From an uncultured Clostridia bacterium (GTDB lineage: Bacteria; Bacillota; Clostridia; Oscillospirales; Acutalibacteraceae), in the NCBI GenBank assembly GCA_937884975.1, contig CAKZZS010000034.1:1-29946 (forward strand): DNA of 29,946 nt, written 5' to 3'. The stretch's first letter is position 1. Each line of letters begins with the position of its first letter. This document shows positions 1 to 7,645 of this stretch, piece by piece. The notes under the pieces are model-generated. The model saw only the letters and a list, made by a program, of their open reading frames with translations, searched no databases and was not told the origin of the DNA. The position numbers and the translations under genes are program-made.

Positions 1-42
1 CCGAGATCTACACTCTTTCCCTACACGACGCTCTTCCGATCT
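1..42 (+). other. Illumina sequencing adapter remnant (not biological)
   Basis: The first 42 bases match the 3' part of the Illumina TruSeq universal (P5) adapter, ending in the familiar GCTCTTCCGATCT. Phage sequence begins at about 43. A stop codon formed at 42-44 across the junction is therefore an artefact, and the coding frame that follows is truncated by the read end rather than starting here. Confidence 0.97.
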
Positions 43-44
43 AA

Positions 45-1019
45 GCGCTTGGGGAAATCTCTGAAAACTTCGAGGGCGATTGGGGTGACATTCCGCTCGC
101 TTTTACGAAGGCGACTCAGCCGACGTACAGCGTCGGAGGGCTCGACCAGCAGCTTACCCAGCAGATAGAGAAATCGGTCGAGCACAGGGACGATGAAATT
201 ACGGTTGTTTTGAAGGAAATCCGTAAACTTCTTACGGCCGGAGAAGATTCGGCGTCAAGGTCGTTTACTTTTAACGGTAAAAATGATATACTGAAAGAAG
301 GCTGGAACGAGGACGACCACCCCCGCGACGAAAACGGCTGTTTTACGAGTGGCGGAGGCGGAGGCTCAAGTGCGGAATCCGGCGAGGGTGAATCGTCGGG
401 GGAAGCCGCGGGCCCCGCTGTCGGTAACTTCGGCGGGGCCGACGTAAAGACCTTTACCTCGGCAGTTCAAGCGGCTAAGGATTCTCGTCCGTTAAAAGAC
501 GGTTGGAGAGTCACAGCAATGTCTGCGGAGGAATTTGCGAAAGAACACCCCGGCGCTGTTTGTCATATCACGTCTGGCGGCAGCGTTGCGGCCGTGACGA
601 AAGACGGCGATATTGTAAGTGTTTGCAAGATGGTTGGCGATAAAAGCGTAAGCGGTCCTGAGCTCTTGCAAATGGCAGTTGATGCCGGAGGTACTAAGCT
701 CGACAGCTATGAAGGCAATCACGGTTTTTATGCAAGCCACGGTTTTGAGCCTGTTAGCTGGTGTAAATGGGACGACAACGGCGCGGATGAAGGTTGGATA
801 AATCAAAGCTGGCTAAAAGCTAACGGCCTAAAGTCTGATATTACAACGGCTGAGTTAAGTAAGATACCGAATAGCGCATTGGCGGTACCACGAGAAGATA
901 TTATCTTCTACAAATATACGGGCGGCATGTCAACCGGTTCGGCTGAGGATTTTAAGGCCTCAATGCCCGCCGCAAGCGATTATATGGCGGCGCAAGCAGC
1001 ACGGGACGGTAGTTTATAA
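45..1019 (+). CDS. 5'-truncated portal-like C-terminus fused to a GNAT-like domain
   Basis: The frame is open from the adapter junction, so the true start is missing. At least 324 residues remain. The first ~65 residues (ending in a charged helix, EIRKLLTAGED) look like the tail end of a phage portal protein, which fits the position directly before the minor head genes; this is inference. Then comes WNEDDHPRDENGCFTSGG, a linker motif common in phage head proteins, and a Gly/Ser-rich stretch. The last ~190 residues contain DGDIVSVCKM, then LDSYEGNHGFYASHGFEPV, which resembles the second half of a GNAT acetyltransferase fold (the Y-x-x-x-GF turn). The catalytic activity is not demonstrable from sequence. 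It could be a head-carried effector of the kind known for MuF-linked toxins, or a simple decoration. GC looks lower than in the capsid genes. An RBS for the next gene follows 16 bases later. Confidence 0.7.
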   Translation, partial: ALGEISENFEGDWGDIPLAFTKATQPTYSVGGLDQQLTQQIEKSVEHRDDEITVVLKEIRKLLTAGEDSASRSFTFNGKNDILKEGWNEDDHPRDENGCFTSGGGGGSSAESGEGESSGEAAGPAVGNFGGADVKTFTSAVQAAKDSRPLKDGWRVTAMSAEEFAKEHPGAVCHITSGGSVAAVTKDGDIVSVCKMVGDKSVSGPELLQMAVDAGGTKLDSYEGNHGFYASHGFEPVSWCKWDDNGADEGWINQSWLKANGLKSDITTAELSKIPNSALAVPREDIIFYKYTGGMSTGSAEDFKASMPAASDYMAAQAARDGSL

Positions 1020-1034
1020 AAGGAGAACGGTGTT

Positions 1035-1268
1035 ATGACAAATAAGGAAAAAGAGCTTTACGAAAGCTGCTGGAGCTTTAAGAATTACAGCAGTATTGAC
1101 GATTATATCAAAGACGTACGCGAGTGCCTTATACTTGGCGATTATCACTATTCGGCCAAAGAGGCAGACACGCTTATTGACGAGCAGCGAAATTATATTG
1201 AAAGAGTCTATGACGCTCGGGACCCTGCTTGCAAAACGGCTTTAGGTATTGGATTCGGCTGCGGCTAA
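1035..1268 (+). CDS. Hypothetical 77-aa acidic protein
   Basis: ATG start at 1035 with AAAAGGAGAACGG upstream. The protein begins MTNKEKELYESCWSF and is predicted mostly helical, rich in Glu, Asp, Tyr and Lys. It contains a SAKEADTLIDEQRNYIER segment that resembles a small helical phage accessory protein. I do not recognise a family. It lies 15 bases after the GNAT-like fusion and before another small gene. If the upstream domain is a toxin, this is a positional candidate for a partner or immunity protein, but nothing in the sequence proves that. Confidence 0.6.
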   Translation: MTNKEKELYESCWSFKNYSSIDDYIKDVRECLILGDYHYSAKEADTLIDEQRNYIERVYDARDPACKTALGIGFGCG

Positions 1269-1283
1269 GCGAGGTACGGCGAT

Positions 1284-1610
1284 ATGGAATATAAGACAAA
1301 GCTCGTGTTTCATATTCCTTGCGCCACATGGAATAACGGTCTAATCCCGGTAAATTACAACGCCTTTAAGCAAATCCTGCTTGAAGCCTTTGCGGAAATC
1401 GGCCTTACAAGTCTTTATACCGTATCGGCTAAGGGTTATTACAAAGGCCGCGAGTACGACGAGATTCTTTTGACCGTGTTCTCCAGCCTACGCGGCGCAA
1501 ATGCGGCGGTCAACGCGTTCCGAAAGTGTTTCAAGGAGCGCAACAACCTTATGAAGCAGGAAGCCCTCGCCTTTGAGCGCGACGGCGTTCTGATTGTTGA
1601 GGCACTATAA
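1284..1610 (+). CDS. Hypothetical 108-aa protein
   Basis: ATG at 1284, preceded by a weak GCGAGGTACGG ribosome site. The product starts MEYKTKLVFHIPC and alternates short hydrophobic strands with helices (VFSSLRGANAAVNAFRKCF), suggesting a small alpha/beta fold. No family is recognised. It sits in a run of small genes between the portal-like fusion and the YjcQ-family gene. The base composition is slightly more AT-rich than the downstream structural genes, as is typical of accessory (moron-like) phage genes. Confidence 0.6.
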   Translation: MEYKTKLVFHIPCATWNNGLIPVNYNAFKQILLEAFAEIGLTSLYTVSAKGYYKGREYDEILLTVFSSLRGANAAVNAFRKCFKERNNLMKQEALAFERDGVLIVEAL

Positions 1611-1627
1611 AAGTGGAGGGCGCGTAT

Positions 1628-1960
1628 ATGGCTAAGAATGATTACCATGTTATCGCTTATCGAATTCTCGCTTACTTGTACGCGTGCCTAAAAAGCGGCG
1701 CTACGCCAGACAAGAGCGAGCTATCACCTGAGCGATTCGGTATTGAGCCGAAATATTGGCTTTATATCATCGAAAACCTTCAAGCACAAGAGTATATTTC
1801 CGGCGTCTATATCGGCCGATTGCTCGGCGGTATGCCCTCGGTCAAGATGGACAATATCACGATAACGCCGAGCGGCATTGAATACCTGCAAAGTAATTCG
1901 GCCATGGAAAAGGCTAAAGATTTTTTGAAGACGCTAAAGGAAATTATCCCGGGCTTGTAA
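1628..1960 (+). CDS. yjcQ: YjcQ-family phage protein
   Basis: The product (110 aa) begins MAKNDYHVIAYRILAYLYACL and ends KDFLKTLKEIIPGL. It matches the YjcQ family, small phage-borne winged-helix proteins, through the DYhVIAYrILaYLYaCLK opening, the WxYIIENLQAQEYI centre and the ITxxGIEYLQxNSxMxKAKdFLK ending. A GTG at 1613 lies in frame, but the ATG at 1628 has GGAGGG eight bases upstream and matches the family N-terminus, so I chose it. The function of the family is unknown; DNA binding is inferred from the fold. A terminator follows at 2066-2098. Confidence 0.8.
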   Translation: MAKNDYHVIAYRILAYLYACLKSGATPDKSELSPERFGIEPKYWLYIIENLQAQEYISGVYIGRLLGGMPSVKMDNITITPSGIEYLQSNSAMEKAKDFLKTLKEIIPGL

Positions 1961-2065
1961 CTAAAAGCGGAGCGCTCATGCCGAAAGTTGAGCGAGACAC
2001 AAGCGACCACAGCACGGAAAGCCCTTGCCGTTAAGTAGGGACCGGAAAAGAGAATACTTACAACA

Positions 2066-2098
2066 CGTCTTGCCGACACCGGCAAGGCGTTTTATTTT
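2066..2098 (+). terminator. Rho-independent terminator before the minor head gene
   Basis: A 10-bp stem (CGTCTTGCCG at 2066-2075 with CGGCAAGGCG at 2080-2089, one G-U pair) and an ACAC loop are followed by TTTTATTTT. It separates the small accessory genes from the minor head gene that starts at 2121. The rest of the 1961-2065 stretch holds no gene that I can support. Confidence 0.75.
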
Positions 2099-2120
2099 GC
2101 CCGAAAGGAGGTGGCGGCCC

Positions 2121-3083
2121 ATGTGTCAGCGGTGCGGAGCATTGATAAAAGCTATCGACGCCTATCTCGCCAAAGCGGACGACGATTTAAGCGAGACCCT
2201 TGACGACGCCGGTTTTGTCAAACCGAAGAAAACGGTCAAGGACGCGGCGGCACTCGAGGACGAGCTGGCCGAAGCGCTGGAACGCGAAACGAAGTATTTC
2301 AGGGCTAAAGCGAAGAAGGTCGTCGACCTCGAAGCGTTCGCGAAAGAGTGGCCTGAGGTAATCGAGGGCGATAACGCGGACGAACAGCTCGCGAAGCTCT
2401 TTGTCGACGACTTCAAGAAAAATATTCCGAGCTTGGCGGCGGGGTACGTCAAGAAAATCGACCCACAGCTTACCGTCAAGACGATAACCGCCCGCACGAC
2501 CGCGTGGGCGTCCGAATGGGGCGAAACGCTCGGGCGCCTTATGAAGCTCGAAACGCATAAGGAAATCGAGCAGCTTTTGACTGATACCCTGAAAGACGGC
2601 AAGGGTATCGCGGAATTTACGCAGGCACTCATTGACGGAGGTATTCGCTCAGAGCGGTACCGGGCAAGGGCCGCGGCTCTCACCGAGACCCTGCGGGCCC
2701 ATTCCGTCGCCCAGCAGGAGGCGCTTATCCAAAATCCCGCCGTCGAAAAGAAGGAATGGGTACACACGGGCGCGTACAGGAACACGCCGCGCGAAAATCA
2801 CGAGGCCATGAACGGCGTAATCGTGCCGAAAGACGAGCCTTTTGTCTTAGAAGGCGCGGATGGCGTGACCTACTACCCCATGTACCCCAGAGACTCGAAT
2901 CTCCCGCCCGGCGAAAGCGTGAATTGCCATTGCATTCACCGCGGTATCGTCAACGCCGATGTTCTCGGCCTGCCGCTGGAGGAGCGGAAACGCTTGCAGC
3001 AGGCGGCAATAGACGAGGATGACGGCGAATGGGAAAAGGAGCTCGACGCCCGAAATAAAGCTAAGGCGGGTATCGAGGAATGA
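2121..3083 (+). CDS. Minor head protein, SPP1 gp7 / phage Mu F family
   Basis: This 320-aa protein is the minor capsid/head morphogenesis protein that sits with the portal and is packaged in the head. The C-terminal MuF domain shows the usual series: RTTAWASEW, a T-x-x-R-x-HS-x-AQQEAL helix, WVHTGAYRNTPRENHEAMNG, then YPRDSNLPPGESVNCHCIH with the paired Cys/His. The N-terminal ~140 residues are charged helices. An in-frame start as far upstream as 2025 is possible, but it would run through the terminator at 2066-2098. The ATG at 2121 follows AAAGGAGGTGGC and is clearly better. No toxin domain is fused to the C-terminus, which ends soon after the zinc-like Cys motif. Confidence 0.88.
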   Translation: MCQRCGALIKAIDAYLAKADDDLSETLDDAGFVKPKKTVKDAAALEDELAEALERETKYFRAKAKKVVDLEAFAKEWPEVIEGDNADEQLAKLFVDDFKKNIPSLAAGYVKKIDPQLTVKTITARTTAWASEWGETLGRLMKLETHKEIEQLLTDTLKDGKGIAEFTQALIDGGIRSERYRARAAALTETLRAHSVAQQEALIQNPAVEKKEWVHTGAYRNTPRENHEAMNGVIVPKDEPFVLEGADGVTYYPMYPRDSNLPPGESVNCHCIHRGIVNADVLGLPLEERKRLQQAAIDEDDGEWEKELDARNKAKAGIEE

Positions 3084-3122
3084 TTTAGGCCGTAAGGCAA
3101 CTCCTTATTCTGTCCTCAGGCC

Positions 3123-3190
3123 TCCTGTATCGCGTTTAAGCCTCCCAGAGTATAAATCTAAGGGCCAAGGCCTTAAAACGCGATATGGGA
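3123..3190 (+). repeat. Hairpin element A (inverted partner at 16541-16608)
   Basis: This lies in a 212-base gap (3084-3295). The arm TCCTGTATCGCGTTT at 3123-3137 pairs with AAAACGCGATATGGGA at 3175-3190. Two pairs are G-U when read as + strand RNA, and an inner extension pairs AAG-CCT with AGGCCTT. The same two arm sequences recur on the opposite strand at 16541-16608. The function is unknown. Confidence 0.7.
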
Positions 3191-3242
3191 CGTCTGGGGC
3201 ACCTTTATGGAGACCGTGGCAATATATGAATACGCAAAGCGA

Positions 3243-3270
3243 GCGCTCCGGCAATAGTCGGGGCGTTTTT
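3243..3270 (+). terminator. Possible rho-independent terminator
   Basis: GCGCTCC at 3243-3249 can pair with GGGGCGT at 3260-3266 (two G-U pairs), followed by TTTTT. It lies between the minor head gene and the small GTG-started gene at 3296. The stem is short, so it may act only as a partial terminator. Confidence 0.45.
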
Positions 3271-3295
3271 GGCGTTTGAAAGGGGGAATCTCAAT

Positions 3296-3532
3296 GTGAC
3301 CTTATATCATAAAAACAGCGAGGGCTATCCCGACCCCAGCGCGGGAGAAGCACTTGCGAATATCGCGCGAGACGACCGGCGAGCGCGCCGGCTTGAAAGA
3401 ATGCAGGCTCAAGAGGACTATGAGCACCTTTGCAGGCAATTCAAGCGTATGGCGGAGGAAAGCGGTTTTGAGTTCCCCGGCCAGATATGGCTAAGAGAAG
3501 TAAAGACCGGTCGGATATTCAAAAACGGATGA
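3296..3532 (+). CDS. Hypothetical 78-aa basic protein
   Basis: GTG start at 3296 with AAAGGGGGAATC upstream; the ATG at 3294 is out of frame and stops at once. The product is strongly charged and helical (ARDDRRARRLERMQAQEDYE) and has no recognised domain. It ends 14 bases before the protease gene, whose RBS overlaps its last codons. Small charged genes between the minor head protein and the protease are common in this type of head module. Confidence 0.65.
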   Translation: MTLYHKNSEGYPDPSAGEALANIARDDRRARRLERMQAQEDYEHLCRQFKRMAEESGFEFPGQIWLREVKTGRIFKNG

Positions 3533-3546
3533 AAGGAGGTACGCGA

Positions 3547-4800
3547 ATGAAGGTTGAAAAGGCAATCGAAATCAGCGACGCTAAAATTCAGTTTGTCAGC
3601 CTTGTCGATAAGGCTGCGAACAAGCGCCAGTTTTTAATCACGAAAGCTGAAGACGGCCAAGCGCAGTTTTCCACGTTGGGGAAAGTCCTGAAGGTCGACG
3701 CCGAGACTCACTACGTGACGGGAATCGTTTACGAGCCTCTCACCGAAGACGCTCACGGCAATTTTATGACCGAGCCTGAAATCAGGAAGGCCGCTTACTG
3801 GTTTGCCAAGAACGGCGATAAGGTAGACCTGCAGCATAGCTTTGAGCAGGCAGACGGCGTGACGGTCGTCGAGACCTACGTCGCGCCAAGCGACATGGAC
3901 GTCGAGGGCCAGCCCGTCGTCAAGGGCACGTGGCTTATGACCGTCGAGGTCGAAAATTCTGATATTTGGGACAAAGTCCAGAAAGGCGAGGTTACGGGAT
4001 TTTCTATGGGCGGAATCGGAAAGTACAGCGAGACCGACGTCGACCTCTCCGAGACCGTCGAGAAGCGCGGCTTGTTTAAGAAGCTCGCCGAGATTTTTGG
4101 TTTTGACGTCGTGGAGAAGGGAGAGGTCAAGGAACGCTTTGAGCAGAACGCCAAGCGGGATAGCTTTTGGAACGCGTTTTACGCGCTGCAAAACACGCTC
4201 CTCAAGTACGATTGGGGCAGCGATAACGGTAAATTTGAAACAGACGAGACCGTTATCCGCGAGGCGCTGGCCGAGTTTTCCGAAATCATTACGGCGGTAC
4301 TTGCCGCGCCGAACGTGATGAAAGCTCTCGCGACAAACGCGCCGGTTGAAAAAGCCGGCAAGAAAATCAGCGGCAAAAACCGCGATACCCTGCAATCTAT
4401 CTATGACAACCTCGGAGCCCTGCTTGCAGAGTTTGCCGAGGAGAAGGAGGAAACAGAAGTGACCAAAGCAGAAGTCCAGACCCTCGTAGACGAGGCCGTT
4501 CAGAAGGCCCTTGAGGGTGCAAACGTGGCTAAGGCCGCGGAGACCCCCGCCGCCGAGCCTGAGCTGACCGCGGAAGCGGTGCAGAAGATGGTGGCCGAGG
4601 CCGTCCAGAAGGCGCTTGAGCCCAAGGACGAGCCTAAGGAGGAGCCCCTGACCGCCGAGGCCGTCCAGAAGATGGTGACCGAGACCGTCCAGAAGGCCGT
4701 CGAGCCCGTGCTGAAGGCGCGCGGCCTGTCCAGCAATCTCAACGGCGAGCAGCCCGTCGAGAAGACCGAAAACCGGCACTATCTCGCCGGTATTCTTTAA
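3547..4800 (+). CDS. xkdF: XkdF-like prohead protease fused to scaffold region
   Basis: The product (417 aa) is a capsid maturation protease that would process the head scaffold and capsid. The N-terminal ~170 residues match XkdF-type putative serine proteases: AKIQFVSLVDKAANKRQF, HYVTGIVYEPLTEDAHGNF, DLQHSFEQ, then GTWLMTVEVEN and GEVTGFSMGG. The His in DLQHS and the Ser in GFSMGG are the likely catalytic residues by analogy. The C-terminal third is acidic, Ala/Glu-rich coiled coil with at least three copies of an EAVQKMVxEAVQKAL unit (about residues 315-400), which is typical of a fused scaffold. An ATG at 3487 is in frame, but the ATG at 3547 follows AAAGGAGGTACGCG and gives the family start (MKVEKAIEISDAK). 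Confidence 0.88.
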   Translation: MKVEKAIEISDAKIQFVSLVDKAANKRQFLITKAEDGQAQFSTLGKVLKVDAETHYVTGIVYEPLTEDAHGNFMTEPEIRKAAYWFAKNGDKVDLQHSFEQADGVTVVETYVAPSDMDVEGQPVVKGTWLMTVEVENSDIWDKVQKGEVTGFSMGGIGKYSETDVDLSETVEKRGLFKKLAEIFGFDVVEKGEVKERFEQNAKRDSFWNAFYALQNTLLKYDWGSDNGKFETDETVIREALAEFSEIITAVLAAPNVMKALATNAPVEKAGKKISGKNRDTLQSIYDNLGALLAEFAEEKEETEVTKAEVQTLVDEAVQKALEGANVAKAAETPAAEPELTAEAVQKMVAEAVQKALEPKDEPKEEPLTAEAVQKMVTETVQKAVEPVLKARGLSSNLNGEQPVEKTENRHYLAGIL

Positions 4801-4822
4801 TTTTAGAAGGAGGACAAAAATT

Positions 4823-5923
4823 ATGCCTACTAACGAGCAGATTATCAAAGCGGCCGGCATTACCACCGGCGACGTTACCTATGGCCTGCTTAACGCCGAG
4901 CAGTCCCGCACGTTCATCAGACAGACCTTTGAGGCCACCCCTCTCGGCGCGCTGGTTCGCCATGAAATGCGCCGCTCCAAGACCGGCGAAATCGATAAAA
5001 TCGGTATCGCTTCCCGTATCGTTCGCAAAAAGACCGAGAACGTCGACGCACAGAGTGACGGGTCCGTCCCCGTTGTGGACCCAGCGACCGGTCAGGTGAC
5101 CGGCTACCGCGCGAAGCCGAATTTCTCTCAGGTGACCTACGCGACCAAAGCCGTGCGCCTGCCGTGGGAAATCTCTGAGGAGACCCTGCGCGAGAACATC
5201 GAGGGCGAAGGCCTTGAAGCCACTATTACGAATCTCATGACTACCCAGCTCGGTATCGATATGGAGGACCTGCACCTCAACGGTGACGAGAACATGGAAA
5301 ACGCAGCCGCGTTCTCCGCGAGCGAGGCCTATTCCGCCGGCGACATTTGCGTCTATAGCAATAAAGTCTACCTGTTTACCGCCGCGCACGCTGCGGGCGC
5401 ATGGACCGGTACGGACGCCGTGGCGATTGCTGACGCAGCCGACATTGATTTTCTGAAAATCAATAACGGCTGGATTAAGCAGATTGAGAACGGCGGCCAT
5501 GTGTACGACGCTTCCAGTGACGCGAGTATGAGCCTCAATATGTTCTACGGCGCGCTTCAGGCCATGCCGAACAAGTACAACAACGGCAAGCTCCGCTGGC
5601 TCATGAGCCCGCACCGCGCTCAACAGTGGGAGCTGTTCCTGCTGAATCAGGGCCTCAATTCCGGCGCGAATTTTCCGGATAGTCTCTACCAGAGTCCCGC
5701 GTCCATTCCCACCGTTCAGGTGCCGAGAATGCCTGACGACAAGATTATTTTGACTGACCCTCAGAACCTTATCGTCGTGAACACCTATGACGTAAAGATT
5801 CGCAAGACCGTAGAGGGCAAAGAAGCCATCATGGCCGATAAGCGTTTCTACGTCGTCCATCTTGATTCCGACCCCATCATCGAGGAGCTGGATGCGACCG
5901 CGATTATTAAGGGTATTCAGTAA
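4823..5923 (+). CDS. Major capsid protein (HK97-fold expected)
   Basis: This 366-aa protein forms the capsid shell. It follows the protease/scaffold gene and precedes the connector genes. The N-terminal helical part (QSRTFIRQTFEATPLGALV), the SRIVRKKTE strand and RLPWEISEETLRENIEG match capsid proteins of PBSX-like and related phages, and the C-terminal VVHLDSDPIIEELDATAII strand is also typical. Residues about 165-205 (AYSAGDICVYSNKVYLFTAAH then AAGAW) look like an inserted carbohydrate-binding-like loop found in gut phage fibres. That insertion suggests a surface-exposed module on the capsid. RBS AGAAGGAGGAC precedes the ATG. Confidence 0.88.
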   Translation: MPTNEQIIKAAGITTGDVTYGLLNAEQSRTFIRQTFEATPLGALVRHEMRRSKTGEIDKIGIASRIVRKKTENVDAQSDGSVPVVDPATGQVTGYRAKPNFSQVTYATKAVRLPWEISEETLRENIEGEGLEATITNLMTTQLGIDMEDLHLNGDENMENAAAFSASEAYSAGDICVYSNKVYLFTAAHAAGAWTGTDAVAIADAADIDFLKINNGWIKQIENGGHVYDASSDASMSLNMFYGALQAMPNKYNNGKLRWLMSPHRAQQWELFLLNQGLNSGANFPDSLYQSPASIPTVQVPRMPDDKIILTDPQNLIVVNTYDVKIRKTVEGKEAIMADKRFYVVHLDSDPIIEELDATAIIKGIQ

Positions 5924-5938
5924 GAGGAGGGCGCGCTT

Positions 5939-6289
5939 ATGTTTAAGCTGAGACTGACTAAGGGCCGCTCCTATACCGGCTACGGCGTAAAAGCTACGGC
6001 CGAAAGCCCTTGTGTGGACGTGGAGAAAAAGGAAGTTGCCGACGCTCTCGTGGCTGGCGGCTACTTTGCTCTCATCGATGGGACGGCTCCCGCAAGCGGC
6101 AGCAAGGATAAGCCCCTCGAGAAAATGACCGAGAAGGAGCTTGAGGTTTACGCTGTGGAAAACGGCATTGACCTCGAGGGTGCCGGTAAGAAAGCTGAGA
6201 AGCTGGCTAAGATTCAGCAGGCTCTCGCGGATAAAGGCGACGAGCCCGCCGACAACGGCGGCGGCCTTTTCGGCGAGGACGAAGAGTAA
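5939..6289 (+). CDS. Small head protein with SAP/Rho-N-like helices
   Basis: The product (116 aa) starts MFKLRLTKGRSYTGYGVKA, a beta strand-rich N-terminus. It continues with LEKMTEKELEVYAVENGID and KKAEKLAKIQQAL (about residues 62-100), a helix-turn-helix pattern like the SAP/LEM and Rho-N motifs often seen in small phage head proteins. The C-terminus is acidic (FGEDEE). It lies 15 bases after the capsid gene, so a capsid-associated or head-completion role is likely. The SAP-like region hints at nucleic-acid contact, but this is inference. Confidence 0.7.
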   Translation: MFKLRLTKGRSYTGYGVKATAESPCVDVEKKEVADALVAGGYFALIDGTAPASGSKDKPLEKMTEKELEVYAVENGIDLEGAGKKAEKLAKIQQALADKGDEPADNGGGLFGEDEE

Positions 6290-6322
6290 ATCAGGGCTGA
6301 CGTAGAGCAAGGAGGTGGTTAG

Positions 6323-6733
6323 ATGGCTACGAGACCATGGGCGAGTCCTCAGGATGTTCGGGACTATACGGACAGGCCTCTTGTGCAGACGCGGACGGAC
6401 GCGAAGCTCGCAATCGACATATCGAGGGCCGAGCAATACGTCATAAACTACACGCACAATCACTTTGAGGACCCTGAGAAATACCCTACCGTCCCGGAAT
6501 CGGTCAAGACCGCCGTCATTCTGCTTGCCGAAGCGTACGCCGCTTACGCGGTCGACTTCGGCGCGGGCTCGGGTACGTATAAAAGCGAGTCCTTTGACGA
6601 CTATTCCTACACCGCGGCCGACACGGCGTATATCATTGGAAATCTTGACCTCGCTCCGCTCCTTGACGAGTTTGTCGAGACGGAAAACGGCAAGAGCAAA
6701 AACGCCGTGACTATGAGAATGAGGAAACTGTAA
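6323..6733 (+). CDS. Head-tail connector, YqbG/DUF3199-like
   Basis: The 136-aa product matches the gp6/YqbG class of head-completion proteins. These are helical and form the ring that joins the portal to the tail. The signature is WASPQDVRDYTDRP, then AIDISRAEQYVINYTHNHF and KTAVILLAEAYAAYAV. It lies between the small head protein and the DUF3599-like gene, the usual order of the PBSX set. RBS AAGGAGGTGG precedes the ATG at 6323. Confidence 0.8.
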   Translation: MATRPWASPQDVRDYTDRPLVQTRTDAKLAIDISRAEQYVINYTHNHFEDPEKYPTVPESVKTAVILLAEAYAAYAVDFGAGSGTYKSESFDDYSYTAADTAYIIGNLDLAPLLDEFVETENGKSKNAVTMRMRKL

Positions 6734-6745
6734 AGGAGGGCGGTC

Positions 6746-7108
6746 ATGTCGTTTGAGTCATTACTGAATCATAAGTGCGACGTGTATCACATACTCAGGA
6801 CCGACACGTCGCCGGGCTACGGCCTGCCCTCCTCTCCTGTTTTCTCTTACCCCGACGAGCCGGATATTGAGGACCTGCAATGCCACTTCGGCGTCGGGGG
6901 TACGCGGACGGTTATTCAGACCGAGCCGCAAGCGAATTTTCAAGCGAGCATTAAGCTCGCGGTGCCGATTGGGACCGATATTCGGCTGAACGATAAAATC
7001 GTCGACAAGTCGAACGGCTACGAGTACACGGCGGATATTCCCGTTCAGGTGCGCAATCACCACCTGTTTGTAATGCTCACCCGTAAATCGGCGCAGGAGC
7101 CGCTGTAA
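6746..7108 (+). CDS. xkdH: Head-tail joining protein, XkdH/DUF3599-like
   Basis: The 120-aa product starts MSFESLLNHKCDVYHI and continues with LQCHFGV, VIKLAVPIGTDI-like strands and DKIVDKSNGYEYTADIP. This is the beta-rich pattern of YqbH/XkdH stopper proteins that close the head and attach the tail. The ATG at 6746 has AAAGGAGGGCGG upstream. The stop overlaps the next start by one base (TAATG at 7106-7110), so the two genes are translationally coupled. Confidence 0.8.
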   Translation: MSFESLLNHKCDVYHILRTDTSPGYGLPSSPVFSYPDEPDIEDLQCHFGVGGTRTVIQTEPQANFQASIKLAVPIGTDIRLNDKIVDKSNGYEYTADIPVQVRNHHLFVMLTRKSAQEPL

Positions 7109-7632
7109 TGGCCGGCCCTGTTGAGTTTAACCTTGACGCCTTCAAGCCGTTTATCCAACGGCTCAAGCAGGCGGCGAGCGGAGACTTTAAGAAGGAATTG
7201 GAGCTCTTTATGGAAGGGCTCGGCACCGAGTTTTTGCGAGTGGTCGAGGATGAAATTATTCGCCGCAAGGTAATGGACACGCGGCTATTGCTCGCGAGTT
7301 TTCACGAAGGCGGAGACGGAAACGTCTGGGAAGTCAGCGACGGCGGCCTCTCCCTTGAGGTCGGAACAAACGTCGAATACGCGGCGTATGTCAACGACGG
7401 CCATTGGACGAATCCGAAAGGCGTCGACCGCCGGTTTGTACCCGGCACGTGGGAAGGCGACCGTTTCGTTTACGACCCCGGCGCAAAGACCGGAATGGTT
7501 CTCAAGCAAAAGTGGGTGGAAGGCGCCCACTACTTTGACAGCGCGGTTAGGATATTCGAAAAGATGTTTCCCGATATTCTTGAAGCTAAGCTACAGGAAT
7601 GGATTGACAGCTACTTTGGCGAGTTTATTTGA
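7108..7632 (+). CDS. xkdI: HK97 gp10 / XkdI-like tail completion protein
   Basis: The 174-aa product begins MAGPVEFNLDAFKPFIQRL and shows the gp10 family features: an N-terminal helix, LGTEFLRVVEDEIIRRK, then VGTNVEYAAYVNDGHW and RFVPG. The family forms the neck or tail-completion ring. The ATG overlaps the preceding stop by one base. Gene order is as in PBSX-like phages, followed by the tail terminator. Confidence 0.85.
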   Translation: MAGPVEFNLDAFKPFIQRLKQAASGDFKKELELFMEGLGTEFLRVVEDEIIRRKVMDTRLLLASFHEGGDGNVWEVSDGGLSLEVGTNVEYAAYVNDGHWTNPKGVDRRFVPGTWEGDRFVYDPGAKTGMVLKQKWVEGAHYFDSAVRIFEKMFPDILEAKLQEWIDSYFGEFI

Positions 7633-7645
7633 GAGGAGGAGCGCT

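Noticed and set aside
1979..2035. 18-codon frame (MPKVERDT...) before the 2066 terminator
   Set aside because: No ribosome site at a sensible distance and no family; most likely chance.
2025..2120. Upstream extension of the minor head gene
   Set aside because: It runs through a terminator hairpin and lacks an RBS; the ATG at 2121 has a very good one.
4739..6463. Long open frame on the - strand (574 codons), and similar ones at 8252-10240 and 3634-4866
   Set aside because: They lie antisense to well-supported capsid, sheath and protease genes, have no RBS pattern and give low-complexity or Leu/Arg/Val-rich products typical of shadow frames in GC-rich DNA.
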